Source: Mytilus californianus
Lineage: Eukaryota; Mollusca; Bivalvia; Mytilida; Mytilidae
NCBI RefSeq assembly: GCF_021869535.1
Contig: NW_026262690.1
Span: 14,533,001 to 14,597,000, forward strand
Length of the DNA: 64,000 bases
Reading direction: 5' to 3'
Each line of letters begins with the position of its first letter. Positions within the stretch are counted from its first letter, which is position 1. Of this stretch, positions 11,701 to 21,222 are shown piece by piece. The notes under the pieces are model-generated. The model searched no databases. It was not told where the DNA came from and saw only the letters and a list, made by a program, of their open reading frames with translations. A program made the translations under genes and the position numbers.

Positions 11701-14447
11701 GGTTTTCTTTAAAGTAAAATCATAATATGGAACAACAATATTAAAATGGAAAACACGACAGGTTTGATATCTTGTCTTGTTTTCACTTAATTAATTGGTT
11801 GTTGCTTGTTTAACATCCAATAAAATGAGAACAAATAAATAAACATTTTACCTTTGTCATTTCGGGGCCTTTTATAGCTGACTATGCGGTATGGGTTTTG
11901 TTCATTGTTGACCTATAGTTGTTAATTTCTATGTCATTTGGTCTCTGGTGGAGAGTTGTCTCATTGGCAATGATACCACATCTTCTTATTTTTATATTCC
12001 ATACAAAAAGTAAGTTTTGCAAGGTAGGTCCACCTGAATAAAGGATGGGGGTCAGAGTTCAGATTTTTTATCAAAAGGAATGGTTCAGAGCTATTTGAGA
12101 ATTGAACTTCAGTATTTGGAATTACCTTTTATTTGATGTCTTCTCTCTGTCAAACCTGAAGTTGCTAGGATATTTATGAACCTTTATCATGTGATTTTTT
12201 CTTTGTTTTCGATTGGCTAACTTCATACTACAGGTAGGAATAAGACACTGAAACTATAAATTAAAGATGGTTACAAAGGTTACATCGCTATAAGATTACT
12301 GACTTTTTGCAGATTTGTTTTGACAAATTCTCATTAAACTATTTCTTCATCAAAGGTTCAAACAAAGAGAAATGTGTATCACACTTTCAGTGATATGAAT
12401 GTGTTTTTGTCAGAGCTAGTTATTCATAAATTCTTTAGTTTACAGAACCCTATAAGTGGTTGTCTCTATATATTCATACAATGTGTAAATACCATTCCTG
12501 TCACAAAATCCCCAAGAAAAGTAAATACATTCCAACTTCTTGCTTGGGACAATTAATTTCTGTAATAGAACAACCAGTAGTGACAATTCAGAAAACTTAT
12601 CGGGGAAAGTAGATTTTTGTATTGTGTTTGTCCCTGGATAAGTAAAGAATTTGGATATTTCCACACCCATGATTCAAAGCAATTCAAGAATATCAAAAAA
12701 GATGCAAATACAGAATTTATTATAAGCTCTTGTGTATGATCTCTTGTATTGTACAGGAGCTCTTGTTTATAGTAAAAGGCTATTCATTGAAGTTATTTTT
12801 TTTCTCTTTAAGTTTCCTATCTTTTGTCATAAATTAGTGATAATGAGTTGATATTTGATTGATCTTTAATGTGCATCCCTGGAGAGGTCTCAGTTATTTT
12901 ATTACACTTTCACAATATTATTTTTTTATATATTTTGGTTTTATTGTTGAGTTACTGTCAAATGTTGTTTAGAAAACTTGATTTTACCAAAACTAACTAC
13001 AGCTCACCATGTGTTGTTTTTCAGCCATTAATTCAAACATGGAATCATGCCACTCTAACAGATGTATATCTAACAGGTGACTGGATGGATAAAATCTTCT
13101 ACAGATACTACAAACGTTCCTATGGATACTGTTGTAATGGGATTCATATCTGAAATCAATTCTCATTCATTCATTCATAGTATGGATGGGAATTCCTTCA
13201 ATTCAATATTCTTAAATTTTCATGTCATTTTTCTCTATTCTTTATATGTTTTACCCATTATTCTCTATTCTCTATATTTCAGCACCTCAGTATTCTTTAT
13301 TCTTTATATTTTGGCCAAAATTTTCTGTATTCTTTATTTTAGGGGCCCTCATACAGTTGGGTTTTATCTTATTTTTGTACAGTTGAAACCAATATATTAT
13401 TGAAGCAAGCATCTGGGAGTTAAGTGACGTCATATGGACAAGTTTGGGGGATTGGACATGTTTTTGAGGGTTACATATAAATGTATACACTTATACTTAT
13501 GAACATATATTGTGACATATGTTCATTAGTATAATCTGATAACTGGTGTGATCATGTTATGCAGTATGGGTTTTGCTCATTATTGAAGGCTGTATGATGA
13601 CCAATAGTTGCTTACTTCTATGTCATTTGGTCTCTGGTGGAAAGTTGTCTCATTGGCAATCATACCACATCTTCTTATTTTTATATGTACATGAATCCTG
13701 TGGTATGTTGGTCCCTTGTCACCTGTGTTGCAGAGAACTACTCACATAATACTTTACAACCTGCAGTTTATTTGTTGTTATAAATACTTACTCAGCTAAG
13801 GACTGGAAGGATTTGTCACATGTTCCTATACCACAGTTAAATATTGGTTTCCTAGAAATAATACAATATTAGTGTAATGAGTTTTGATCTGGTTAGTACT
13901 TTTGATTTCTACAAACTATGTTGATTTCTCCAGTAATTTACAAAATAAAAACAGACATGTTATCTTTTTTTCTTGATTTATGAAGTCTTTATCTTTATCA
14001 AGTTTGTTTTTATGACATCTGATATTTACCATACATTGTATTTATTTAATCATTAAATTTAATAACTGGTGCTGAAAGAAGACAAACCCTCATCATGTAC
14101 ATGTACAATGTCAAACTAGGATTGTCATCTCTCCTTATATTGCTAATAGGTTTTAGTTGACAGTTTTCCACTGTCTGATTTTCTGTTGAACCATTGATTA
14201 AAAAATAATTCATGTGAAAAATCTATTTCATCCTCAGCAAACAATAAATAACAAAATATCATACAAATTTTTCAAAATATTGAACAATCTTTCACTGTTA
14301 CCTTTCAAGAATATCGTCCACATCTTCTTTATAGGTAACATGCTTTGTTGCTAAGCAACAAATAATATTTCCCTCTTCAAAAAGTGGACTGTCGGTCTTC
14401 ATTAATCTTTTGGTTGTAATCCAGCTCCATGATAGTTTTGTTTTCAT
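8576..14447 (-). CDS. ZNF511: ZNF511 orthologue, C2H2 zinc-finger protein (six coding exons)
   Basis: The model joins exons 14302-14447, 13792-13851, 13008-13149, 12126-12253, 10817-11080 and 8576-8756 on the minus strand, 921 nt in all, giving 306 residues and a TAG stop. All introns have GT-AG ends and the frame is kept throughout. Three C2H2 fingers are visible: CGIGTC...HYNSIH, spanning exons 2 and 3; CSIC...HLLEWH in exon 3; and CLIPTC...HMIKVH in exon 4. Each has 12 residues between the second Cys and the first His. The finger order, the phrase LLEWHDSMFELMAEKQ and the C-terminal motif VPQNFSFGHGVSKGF match vertebrate ZNF511. An RG-rich stretch and an acidic tail follow. Likely nuclear; its molecular role is poorly known. 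The start chosen is the first in-frame ATG after an in-frame stop at 14541-14543; an internal ATG at 14402 is an alternative. Confidence 0.9.
9846..9908 (+). repeat. Short dispersed 3'-tail repeat fragment
   Basis: Contains a variant of the 'ttgtctcattggcaatcata' block found at 11.98, 13.65 and 51.2 kb, in plus orientation. In ZNF511 intron 5. Confidence 0.45.
9906..10660 (+). repeat. Tandem repeat element, period about 190 bp
   Basis: The phrase 'cagttaaca' and neighbouring 'ggacttagttttt' recur at about 10151, 10342 and (variant) 10529. The left edge reads 'tttttgttgagcctgc'. The same element, with 191-192 bp spacing, occurs at 52870-53460, where that phrase marks the far end instead. In ZNF511 intron 5. 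Confidence 0.6.
10817..11080 (-). CDS. ZNF511: ZNF511 coding exon 5 (internally repeated)
   Basis: A 264-nt exon between acceptor TCTATAG and donor GTAGTG. It encodes a polar linker with three imperfect internal repeats centred on SITMETT, FISMETERD and SVSMETEVD, spaced about 29 residues apart, and ends in KLKFSYR just before the conserved C-terminal motif. This linker is poorly conserved in the family. Confidence 0.85.
11845..12000 (+). repeat. Dispersed 3'-tail repeat, plus orientation
   Basis: Reads through 'tcggggccttttatagctga' to 'tctcattggcaatgatacca' and ends near 'cttcttatttttata'. Same family as 13553-13688 and, reversed, 46141-46803. In ZNF511 intron 4. Confidence 0.65.
12126..12253 (-). 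CDS. ZNF511: ZNF511 coding exon 4
   Basis: A 128-nt exon between acceptor TTATAG and donor GTAATT. It encodes finger 3 (CLIPTC to HMIKVH) and the family landmark HKYPSNFRFD. Confidence 0.9.
13008..13149 (-). CDS. ZNF511: ZNF511 coding exon 3
   Basis: A 142-nt exon between acceptor TTTCAG and donor GTGAGC. It encodes the His half of finger 1 (HYNSIH), all of finger 2 (CSIC to HLLEWH) and the conserved linker FELMAEKQHM. Confidence 0.9.
13553..13688 (+). repeat. Dispersed 3'-tail repeat, plus orientation
   Basis: Contains 'tcatttggtctctggtgg' and 'ttgtctcattggcaatcata', ending in 'cttcttatttttatat'. In ZNF511 intron 2. Confidence 0.65.
13792..13851 (-). CDS. ZNF511: ZNF511 coding exon 2
   Basis: A 60-nt exon between acceptor TTCTAG and donor GTAAGT. 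It encodes KPIFNCGIGTCDKSFQSLA, the Cys half of finger 1; the His pair lies in exon 3. Confidence 0.88.
14302..14447 (-). CDS. ZNF511: ZNF511 coding exon 1
   Basis: Starts at ATG 14447-14445. The piece TDSPLFEEGNIICCL corresponds to the FFEDGD region of the vertebrate protein. The exon ends with donor GTAACA (phase 2). A second in-frame ATG at 14402 would remove 15 residues. Confidence 0.8.
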
Positions 14448-14448
14448 T

Positions 14449-14454
14449 TTTATT
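14449..14454 (-). promoter_or_regulatory. GTF2H5: Candidate polyadenylation signal of GTF2H5
   Basis: AATAAA on the minus strand (plus tttatt), about 96 bases past the GTF2H5 stop. It lies directly before the ZNF511 ATG, so if used, the GTF2H5 transcript would end inside ZNF511. Confidence 0.3.
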
Positions 14455-14549
14455 GTTTTTGTGAATAAAAAAAAAATTTCTGTATATATAAGACTAAAGA
14501 TAAATAAAACAGAAATAATAAATTTGAGGAAATTTTCTTTTCAGCAGAG

Positions 14550-14765
14550 TTATTTTTCAGCTAAGGGAAAAGAAAGTCTATCCATTATATCATCAATTTT
14601 ATCTTGTAATGTTTCTAAAATGTCTGATGAGATGAATAGGCAGTTTTCACCAAGATCTTGGATGACAAATTTGCGACCAAATGCTTCTGTGTCGTCTAGA
14701 TGAAGAAGAAACTGTTTCATAGCTGGATCACATTCTACAAGGATTCCTTTAGTTACGTTCACCAT
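14550..14765 (-). CDS. GTF2H5: GTF2H5 (TTDA/Tfb5) TFIIH subunit
   Basis: A single uninterrupted minus-strand frame of 71 residues, the same length as the vertebrate protein. It begins MVNVTKGILVECDPAMKQFL and continues with the conserved KFVIQDL segment; the match to GTF2H5 is clear along the whole length. The family stabilises the core of TFIIH in transcription initiation and nucleotide excision repair by binding the p52 subunit. Upstream on the minus strand an acceptor (TTTCAG, exon edge at 14780) precedes the ATG by 15 bases, with an in-frame TGA between them, which supports both this start and an intron in the 5' untranslated region. The ZNF511 start lies 102 bp downstream. Confidence 0.95.
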   Translation of the reverse strand: MVNVTKGILVECDPAMKQFLLHLDDTEAFGRKFVIQDLGENCLFISSDILETLQDKIDDIMDRLSFPLAEK

Positions 14766-14780
14766 TATATCAACATATCA
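14766..14780 (-). other. GTF2H5: GTF2H5 5' untranslated exon edge
   Basis: The acceptor 'ttttgtttcag' on the minus strand ends at 14781, leaving 15 untranslated bases before the ATG. The upstream noncoding exon was not located. Confidence 0.5.
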
Positions 14781-15039
14781 CTGAAACAAAATGTTAAATA
14801 TAGTTTTATTATTGATTATTCATGCATTAAAACAAAAACAGCTTTTAATATGAAATTACTGTGACTTGACTGTAAGTGTTGCTCTCCACCTATTGCAGTT
14901 TATTAAAAATTCTGACGAAATTGCAATTTGTTTTATCAAACCAAACTGTTCAACTGGTCAGAAATTTTAACAAACTGCTGTAGATAACCACAGTCAAGTC
15001 GTGAAAGTGCAAGGTGATAAAGGAAAGCATACTTACATT

Positions 15040-15605
15040 CAGTTTTATATAAAGATTGGACTAAAAAGGGGGTTTGGCTGATTAATGACTTGTTAGATGA
15101 ATGTGGAAATTTCATGACTTTTGATAACTTTAAAAATGTATACAATATCAAAACTAATTTCCTTACATATCAAGGCTAATAATTTCTGCAATAAAAAAGT
15201 ATTTAAAAGAATATAATATATGTATCAATGACTTAGTGAGAGAAAACGGCCCAGTCTTGCCCTCAGTTATAAAAATATTTTTCAAATCCCCGAGAGGTTC
15301 AAAAGATATGTATAATATTTTAAACAGTAAAAAGTCAAACCTTAAACAGAAATGATAACAAAAATGGTCCTTAATTCTCAATACAAACTACAATTGGAAA
15401 ATATCCATATATTGCCCTTTTATATTACCAAGAATTCAAAATTGCAGTGGTTTCAATACAGAATAATACATCGAATTTTAGGTACGAAAGAACTTCTCTT
15501 TAAAATAAAAGTGAAAGATACAAATAAGTGTAGTTTTGGGTGTGGAGGTGTCGAAACAATAGAACATCGAAGATACCAATTCTGGTATTTATTCAACAGG
15601 AGAGA
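15040..15605 (+). pseudogene. LINE ORF2 C-terminal fragment (L1/Tx1-like)
   Basis: Translation gives DWTKKGVWLINDLLDE, GNFMTFDNFKNVYNI, NDLVRENGPVLPS and, from about 15440, QWFQYRIIHRILGTKELLFK with KCSFGC, the usual order at the end of L1/Tx1-type ORF2 proteins. Short frame changes occur. The fragment stops abruptly at about 15605, where a minus-strand LINE fragment begins. Confidence 0.65.
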
Positions 15606-15609
15606 GAGA

Positions 15610-15985
15610 CACCTATTGACGGTGTTGGAGAGCTGCCTTGAAGCGCTCAACTGTATTAGTGCATACAATACTGTCTTCCAGTTGGTTCCAATGTATTATG
15701 CTCTTAACAAAGAAAGAGTTCTTATATGGATCTGTATTATATGAAATAGTGTTTAATGACTTCGTATTGTTCTTCACTGAATTTGCCACTATATTTTCTC
15801 TTAGGTTTACCAAGGATTTGTATAGATCTTACTATACAAATCCTTGGGTTTACTTTTAACCAGAAAATCGTTAGGATTAATAGCTCAGACCAAACCCTCA
15901 ACCAGTTTGTACAGAAATACCAGCCGTTGACTTGTTCTTCTTGACTGTAGATTGTCCAGTTCTAACTTGGCTATCATTTTAATCT
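15610..15985 (-). pseudogene. LINE C-terminal fragment (CR1/Jockey-like)
   Basis: Minus-strand pieces read IAKLELDNLQSRRTSQRLVF, YKLVEGLV and then DPYKNSFFVKSIIHWNQL with TVERFKAAL, the usual end of CR1/Jockey-type ORF2. At least two in-frame stops are present. A 15-bp perfect stem (15810-15847) lies inside it. Confidence 0.65.
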
Positions 15986-15995
15986 TGACTCAATA

Positions 15996-16159
15996 CACCT
16001 TATCGCTATTTGTCTGCCATTAGGCATTACTGGACATCACAAAGGTTCCGGTAAAATTTTGAAGACACAATAGAAAATTTCTGACGCCACAATGGAAAAG
16101 TGATTGTTGTATGACGTCAAAAGTTCAAGCGGCGCAGATTTCCAAATAGCGATAAGGTG
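15996..16159. mobile_element. 164-bp MITE with TA target duplication
   Basis: Perfect 17-bp terminal inverted repeats (CACCTTATCGCTATTTG at the left, its complement at the right) are flanked by TA at 15994-15995 and 16160-16161. Length, repeats and TA duplication fit a Tc1/mariner-type MITE. No coding capacity. Confidence 0.75.
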
Positions 16160-16164
16160 TATTA

Positions 16165-16255
16165 GAATGTATTTCAATCATAAATTTGTGTGTTATGCTC
16201 TTTGTGGGCCCTATAATTTGGAAAAAAATAAAATACTCTATTCTATTCTATTATC
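16165..16255 (+). mobile_element. LINE 3' tail with short tandem repeat
   Basis: Ends in 'ggaaaaaaataaaatactct' followed by repeats of ctatt, a usual 3' end for mollusc LINEs. It may be the displaced end of the plus-strand fragment at 15040-15605, separated from it by later insertions; this is inference. Confidence 0.4.
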
Positions 16256-16306
16256 TTATGATCTCATATGTAAATCAGTAAACGAGATTTTGAAAAGAAA
16301 AAACTC

Positions 16307-17965
16307 ATGTCAGATCTACCAGAAAATTATCCAGACAGCGAACAAATAATCATCACAATTAATGGAGTGGAAAAACAGCTGAAAAATCTTAAACCACACA
16401 AGGCTGCTGGACCAGACAACATCAAGCCAATGATTCTGAAAGAACTAGCCAGTGAAATTGCTCCAATCTTAACCATCATATACAATTTTTCAATGGAGAA
16501 TGGAAAGATACCCGATGACTGGCGAACTGCAAATGTCACTCCAGCATATAAGAAAGGCCAGAAATACATAGCAGCTAACTATAGGCCAATATCCCTAACA
16601 TGTATTTGCTGCAAAATAATAGAACACATAGTCACCAGTAACATCATGAAACATGCAGAGGTAAATAACATACTATACCCATTACAACACGGCTTCAGAA
16701 GTAAAAGATCATGCGAAACACAACTCCTTGAATGTATCGATGACATCACAAAAAACCTGGAAAACGGAAAACAATCAGATCTGCTAATACTTGACTTTTC
16801 AAAAGCTTTTGATAAGGTGTCCCACAGCTTACTCCTCCATAAATTACACCATTATGGCATCCGAAGTAAAACAAACAAATGGATAAAGGAATTTCTCACC
16901 AATAGAACCCAGGTAGTAGTTGTTGAAGGCGAAACATCTGACAAAGTAAAAGTAGAATCCGGAGTACTGCAAGGATCAGTATTAGGACCCAGTCTTTTTC
17001 TGTTTTACATCAACGCCCTACCAGAAGGCTTACACTCCACAGTGAGACTGTTTGCGGACGATACTGTGGTCTATTTGACAATTTCATCAGACAGCGACTG
17101 CCATAAACTCCAAGAAGACCTGGACAAACTGGCAAAATGGGAAGAACTCTGGAAAATGGAGTTCCATCCTGAAAAATGTAGTGTCCTCACAGTTACAAAA
17201 AAGAAAAAGCCAACCAAGTGGGACTATAAACTCCACAGCCATACTCTGGTGCATGAAACATAAACTAAATACCTAGGCTGCACCATCGCAAATGATCTAG
17301 ATTGGGGAGAACATATAAACAACATCACAGGAAAAGCCAGCCGAAGCCTTGGTTTCCTACATAGAAACCTCCACATTAGCTCAAAATCCATCAAAGAGCA
17401 TGCCTATAAAATATTAGTAAGACCGCAAATGGAATACGCCACGACAGTATGGGACCCGTACCAGCAAAACCACATAGATAAAATTGAAAAGGTACAAAGA
17501 AGAGCTGCACGATATGTAACCAGCAGACATAGAAATAGATCAAGTGTCAGCAACATGATAAATGAATTAGGATGGAAAAGCTTACAAACAAGACGAAAAG
17601 AAGCACGACTCATCATGTGTTACAAAATAACAAACGACCTTGTAGCCATAGACAAGAATAAATATCTACGAAACCAACAAGAAGCTCAAACCGGACAGGA
17701 CAACATACTTACCTATTACAGCCAGCCACCAAAGACTGTAGGAAATGGTCCTTCTTCATAAACACCGTCAAGGATTGGAACAAACTGCCACCAGATACCG
17801 CCACAGCAAAGTCTCTTGAGATATTCAAGTCTCAAGTCACCAAAACCACAAACTAAATCATCAGAACAATTTGTTTTTATCCTGTTTTTAACCTGTTTTT
17901 AATCATGCGCAACTTGCCAGAATATTCATCATGTTGAATGTGGGCAGTATTTGGAAGAAGAAGAT
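16307..17965 (+). pseudogene. 5'-truncated LINE with reverse transcriptase (CR1/Jockey-type)
   Basis: One frame from 16307 to 17761 is open except for a single TAA at 17261-17263. It shows HKAAGPDNIKPMILKE, ANYRPISLT, QHGFRSKRSCETQL, LLILDFSKAFDKVSH, GVLQGSVLGP and the catalytic box LFADDTVV. After the stop the same frame continues with KYLGCTIANDLDW and MEYATTVWDPY. Near 17740 a frameshift leads into TVKDWNKLPPDTAT and a stop at about 17855. The 3' region runs to about 17965 and ends with a GAA-rich tail. The endonuclease part is missing (5' truncation). Only two disabling changes in about 1.5 kb suggest a fairly recent insertion. Confidence 0.85.
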
Positions 17966-17969
17966 ATGA

Positions 17970-18600
17970 TCTAAAGTTAATATTATAAGCTTTCTTGTTT
18001 TGTTAAAACTTACACATTTGCTATTCGCCTAATTCAGGGGAATATAAGTAAGGGGGAGGGAAACCAATGATAATATGCTGGGAAGATCTTATTCGAACCT
18101 TTTTGAATTTTACCATCTCAAACGACTAAATATCAGAGATTATCGAAAAATAAATCGTATCTTGCCATTGGTTTAAAAACTTTACGTCAATATGACAATC
18201 ATTTATAACATGAATATTGATATATTTGAACTCTATTATTCTAAAATTAAAAGGTCAATACACCGGTTTGTTTACTAGCTAACGCCGCGTATTAATCACA
18301 GCCATGCACATGTTTAACTGACTTGAGATATGATTATATATATATTTTAAAGTGGCAACATTTAAAAAAAAGACCTTAAATTTATTTGTTTCCGTTGTGC
18401 ACATATTTTTTGTTAGTTATTAACGAATTGGTGACAGGTAATTTGCATTCGACCTGCAATGCTCCCTTACCGGGTAGTTGTATTCGAACTGTTCGTTGTT
18501 CAGTTACTCTGAGTCAGTGATGATAATTTCATTTTTTTCCGTCTTCATCTTTTTATAGACATTTGTTCTATTAATATATGGATGCATAATTTAGCTACTT
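17970..18600. other. Non-coding stretch
   Basis: Nothing recognisable as a gene or repeat boundary. Confidence 0.4.
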
Positions 18601-18602
18601 AT

Positions 18603-18643
18603 AACTGGGACTATTATACTAACATAGTATAATAGTCCCAGTT
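18603..18643. repeat. Perfect 19-bp palindrome with 3-base loop
   Basis: The left arm AACTGGGACTATTATACTA is exactly complementary to the right arm 18625-18643, with loop ACA. Confidence 0.9.
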
Positions 18644-18663
18644 TATAACAAAAGCGGCTTAGT

Positions 18664-18716
18664 ATGCATCTGAGACTACTATATCATGAACAGTGTTATA
18701 GTAGTCTCAGTATGCA
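18664..18716. repeat. Palindrome, 13-bp stem
   Basis: TGAGACTACTATA at 18671-18683 pairs exactly with 18697-18709, with a 13-base loop. The outer ATGCAT words add further symmetry. Confidence 0.85.
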
Positions 18717-18797
18717 TGGAAAACAGAATAATTGAATGCAGTTTTCTATATTTTTTAGGACCACTGTATTTGTCAATGTGAAATCATATAATATATA

Positions 18798-18975
18798 GAT
18801 ATAAGAAGATGTGGTATGAGTGCCAATGAGACAACTCTCCATCCAAGTCAAAATTTAAAAAAAGTAAACCATTATAGGTGAAAGTACGGTCTTCAACACG
18901 GAGCCTTGGCTCACACCGAACAGTAAGCTATGAAGGGCCCCAAAAATTACTAGTGTAAAACCATTCAAACAGGAT
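18798..18975 (-). repeat. Dispersed 3'-tail repeat, minus orientation
   Basis: Begins with 'ataagaagatgtggtatgag' and continues with the shared block ending in 'aaaaccattcaaac'. Near-identical words recur at 24897-25160. Confidence 0.65.
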
Positions 18976-19030
18976 ACAAAAAAAAAACATTATTGTGTCT
19001 TTTTCTTTTCTTGTCATCTTATCAATAAAA

Positions 19031-19074
19031 TCAGAAGTCCATTATACTAGACTAGTCTAGTAATGGACTTCTGA
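19031..19074. repeat. Near-perfect palindrome of about 44 bp
   Basis: The arms TCAGAAGTCCATTA and its complement surround a TAGAC/GTCTA centre, with one 2-base difference between arms. Confidence 0.85.
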
Positions 19075-19097
19075 TAAAATCTATTAAAGAGTTTATA

Positions 19098-19482
19098 GAA
19101 AAAAGATGTGGAATGATTGCCAATGAGACAACTCTATAATTAAGAGACCAAATGACACAGAAATTCAAAAATGAACAAAGCCTTATAAAAGGCCCGGAAA
19201 TGACAAATGTAAAACAAATAAAACGAGAAAACAAGCGGTCAAATTTATGTACAAAATAATGAACGAAAATCAAATATGTAACACAGCAACTAACGACAAC
19301 CACTGAATTACAGGCTCCTGACTTGGGACAGGCACATATAGAATGTAGCGGGGTTAAACATATTAGCAGGCGCCAACCCTCCCCTAACCTGTGCTATGGA
19401 GGAATAGTACAACATAAGAACAAATCATAAACATCAGTTGAAAAAGGCTTAACTCATCAGATGGATATAAATAGAAATACAT
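19098..19482 (-). repeat. Dispersed 3'-tail repeat, minus orientation, longer copy
   Basis: Contains 'tgattgccaatgagacaact', then 'ggctcctgacttgggacagg', ending near 'catcagatggata'. Same order of blocks as 46141-46803. Confidence 0.7.
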
Positions 19483-19611
19483 CTATAACAAAAACACAGA
19501 CTCCTTGCATTCATTTAATAAACTAGCTAGATCCATCCTTTGACCACAACCTGTGATATATTCCAGGCGCGGATCAAGTCATTTTGAAAGTGGGTTTCAT
19601 TGGGTTTTGTT

Positions 19612-20065
19612 TTTATACGACCGCAAAAAAATTTTGCGGTCGTATATTGGTATGACGGCCAACGTCGTCGTCCGAAGACACATTGGTTTTCGCACTCTAA
19701 CTTTAGTTTAAGTGAGTGGATCTCTATGAAATTTTACCATAAGGTTCAATACCACAAAAGGAAGGTTGGGATTGATTTTGGGGGTTATGGTACCAACAGT
19801 TAAGGAATTAGGGGACAAAATAAAATTAAGCATTTTTGTAACTTCCAGACATAACTTGTGTGTTAGTGTATGGATCTCTCTGACACTGTACCACAAGGTT
19901 CCATATATATCACAAAGGGAATGCTGGGATTGATTTTGGGGGTAACAATAAGGCTGAAGTAATTTGGTTCACCTTATGTTCGGCATGACTTTAACAGATG
20001 ACCATACAAATACTCAAAATCAAGGATAACAATAAGGCTGAAGTAATTTGGTTCAGTCACCGGTT
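19612..20065. repeat. Repeat element with hairpin end and tandem units
   Basis: The left end is a hairpin (19615-19645: arms ATACGACCGCAAAA and complement). Inside, two units of about 165 bp share 'tgggattgattttggggg' (near 19767 and 19926) and 'ggatctct', and 'aacaataaggctgaagtaat' occurs twice (about 19945 and 20027). No coding capacity. Confidence 0.6.
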
Positions 20066-21145
20066 TGTTAATAGTTAATAAACTATTCCCAGCTTCTATT
20101 ATTTAATTAACTGTTGACACAGGGATATACGTCTCGTTGTAAGCAATTAAAATGATAAAATGGAAAGGTTAAAATAATTGCAAATACTTTTACACATTTT
20201 AACTAAGAAAAAATATTCCAAGTCATTCAATGCCAATGACCAGAGGCGCAAGGCTAACTAATCTCCATGGAAATGAGATATGCTAAGGTGCGAATCTAGA
20301 ATTTAAAAAAAAAGAGGCCTGAGAGGGTTCGATCCAAGTCTATGCTTATACAACAGCATGCCAAATATGATCGAGTTCTTAAGTAACCTAAACACAGACT
20401 TGTTCAAACAGCGACACCACGCTATAAACATGTCTCACATTAATGAATTCATAGAGGCAAAACAAAAACCATCAAGAATGTTCATAACAACCAGGTGTTT
20501 GTTGGCATGCACCTCTTTCTTAAACATTTCATGAAACCTTATAATGAAAATCAGATTTCATATTTTTATATTGTGTAACACATAAAGGATAATCACCCTG
20601 GAATGTAATTTAGAAAATACCGTAACAATATGTTTTCACTGTATTACCTAACAAAAAGCCCAATATGGTTGCAAGAGCTAAACGGTATCAGATTGGTCTT
20701 AGCTTCAAAGAGCCAGTGAACCAATACAATCAAACCTGTAGGGTATCAGTGTTTGCGTTTGAAGTTCCCAATAAGTATTCTATTTTGGTTCCGATTGGAG
20801 ACACACCATGGACTAATTGTCATCATAGGTGGTCAAACGTTCATATTTAAACCAAACAAGAACTTTTTCTTTTGTTCTAATTTCCAAAAGACTTCATAGA
20901 CATATTGGTACAATATATATGTCTCTGAACACATGAAGTGAAATGAAATCAAACCATGAAGGAATATTCTATAATAATACCTATTGTGAATATTGCTATT
21001 GTGTTTAGTTTCAGTGAGTTGTCTGGTTTAAGAGGAAGCCTTGATAGTTGGTCATCTTGTTGGAATTATTTTACACTTTGTAATCTTTGTGTCTTCCATA
21101 GATTGCTACACAAGGCCATACATAACGTGACCTGTATTTTCTAGC
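20066..21145. other. Non-coding stretch
   Basis: No recognisable gene. A B-box-like word 'gggttcgatcc' (20325-20335) was noted but no matching A box or tRNA fold was found. Confidence 0.35.
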
Positions 21146-21147
21146 AT

Positions 21148-21222
21148 TTACATTGGTCTCTGCATGGTGGAAAGATGTCTCATTGGAGATCATACTACAT
21201 CTCCCAATTTTATATTGATAAT
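21148..21222 (+). repeat. Short dispersed 3'-tail repeat, plus orientation
   Basis: Contains 'ttggtctctgcatggtgg' and 'gatgtctcattgg', a diverged copy of the block at 11980. Confidence 0.5.

Noticed and set aside
11570-11720. Minus-strand pieces such as LTKRTLKEVSMCC between ZNF511 exons
   Set aside because: It looks vaguely like a retroelement remnant, but no diagnostic motif is present and the two candidate frames disagree.
12440-12670. 76-residue minus-strand frame in ZNF511 intron 3
   Set aside because: It lies between two confirmed exons, matches nothing in ZNF511 and breaks the phase.
16104-16349. 81-residue plus-strand frame
   Set aside because: Spans the end of a MITE, a LINE tail and the beginning of the next LINE.
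20260-20345. B-box-like 'gggttcgatcc', possible tRNA or tRNA-derived SINE
   Set aside because: No A box at proper distance and no cloverleaf could be drawn.
20665-20850. 61-residue plus-strand frame
   Set aside because: No recognisable domain, no supporting exon nearby; length is within chance expectation.
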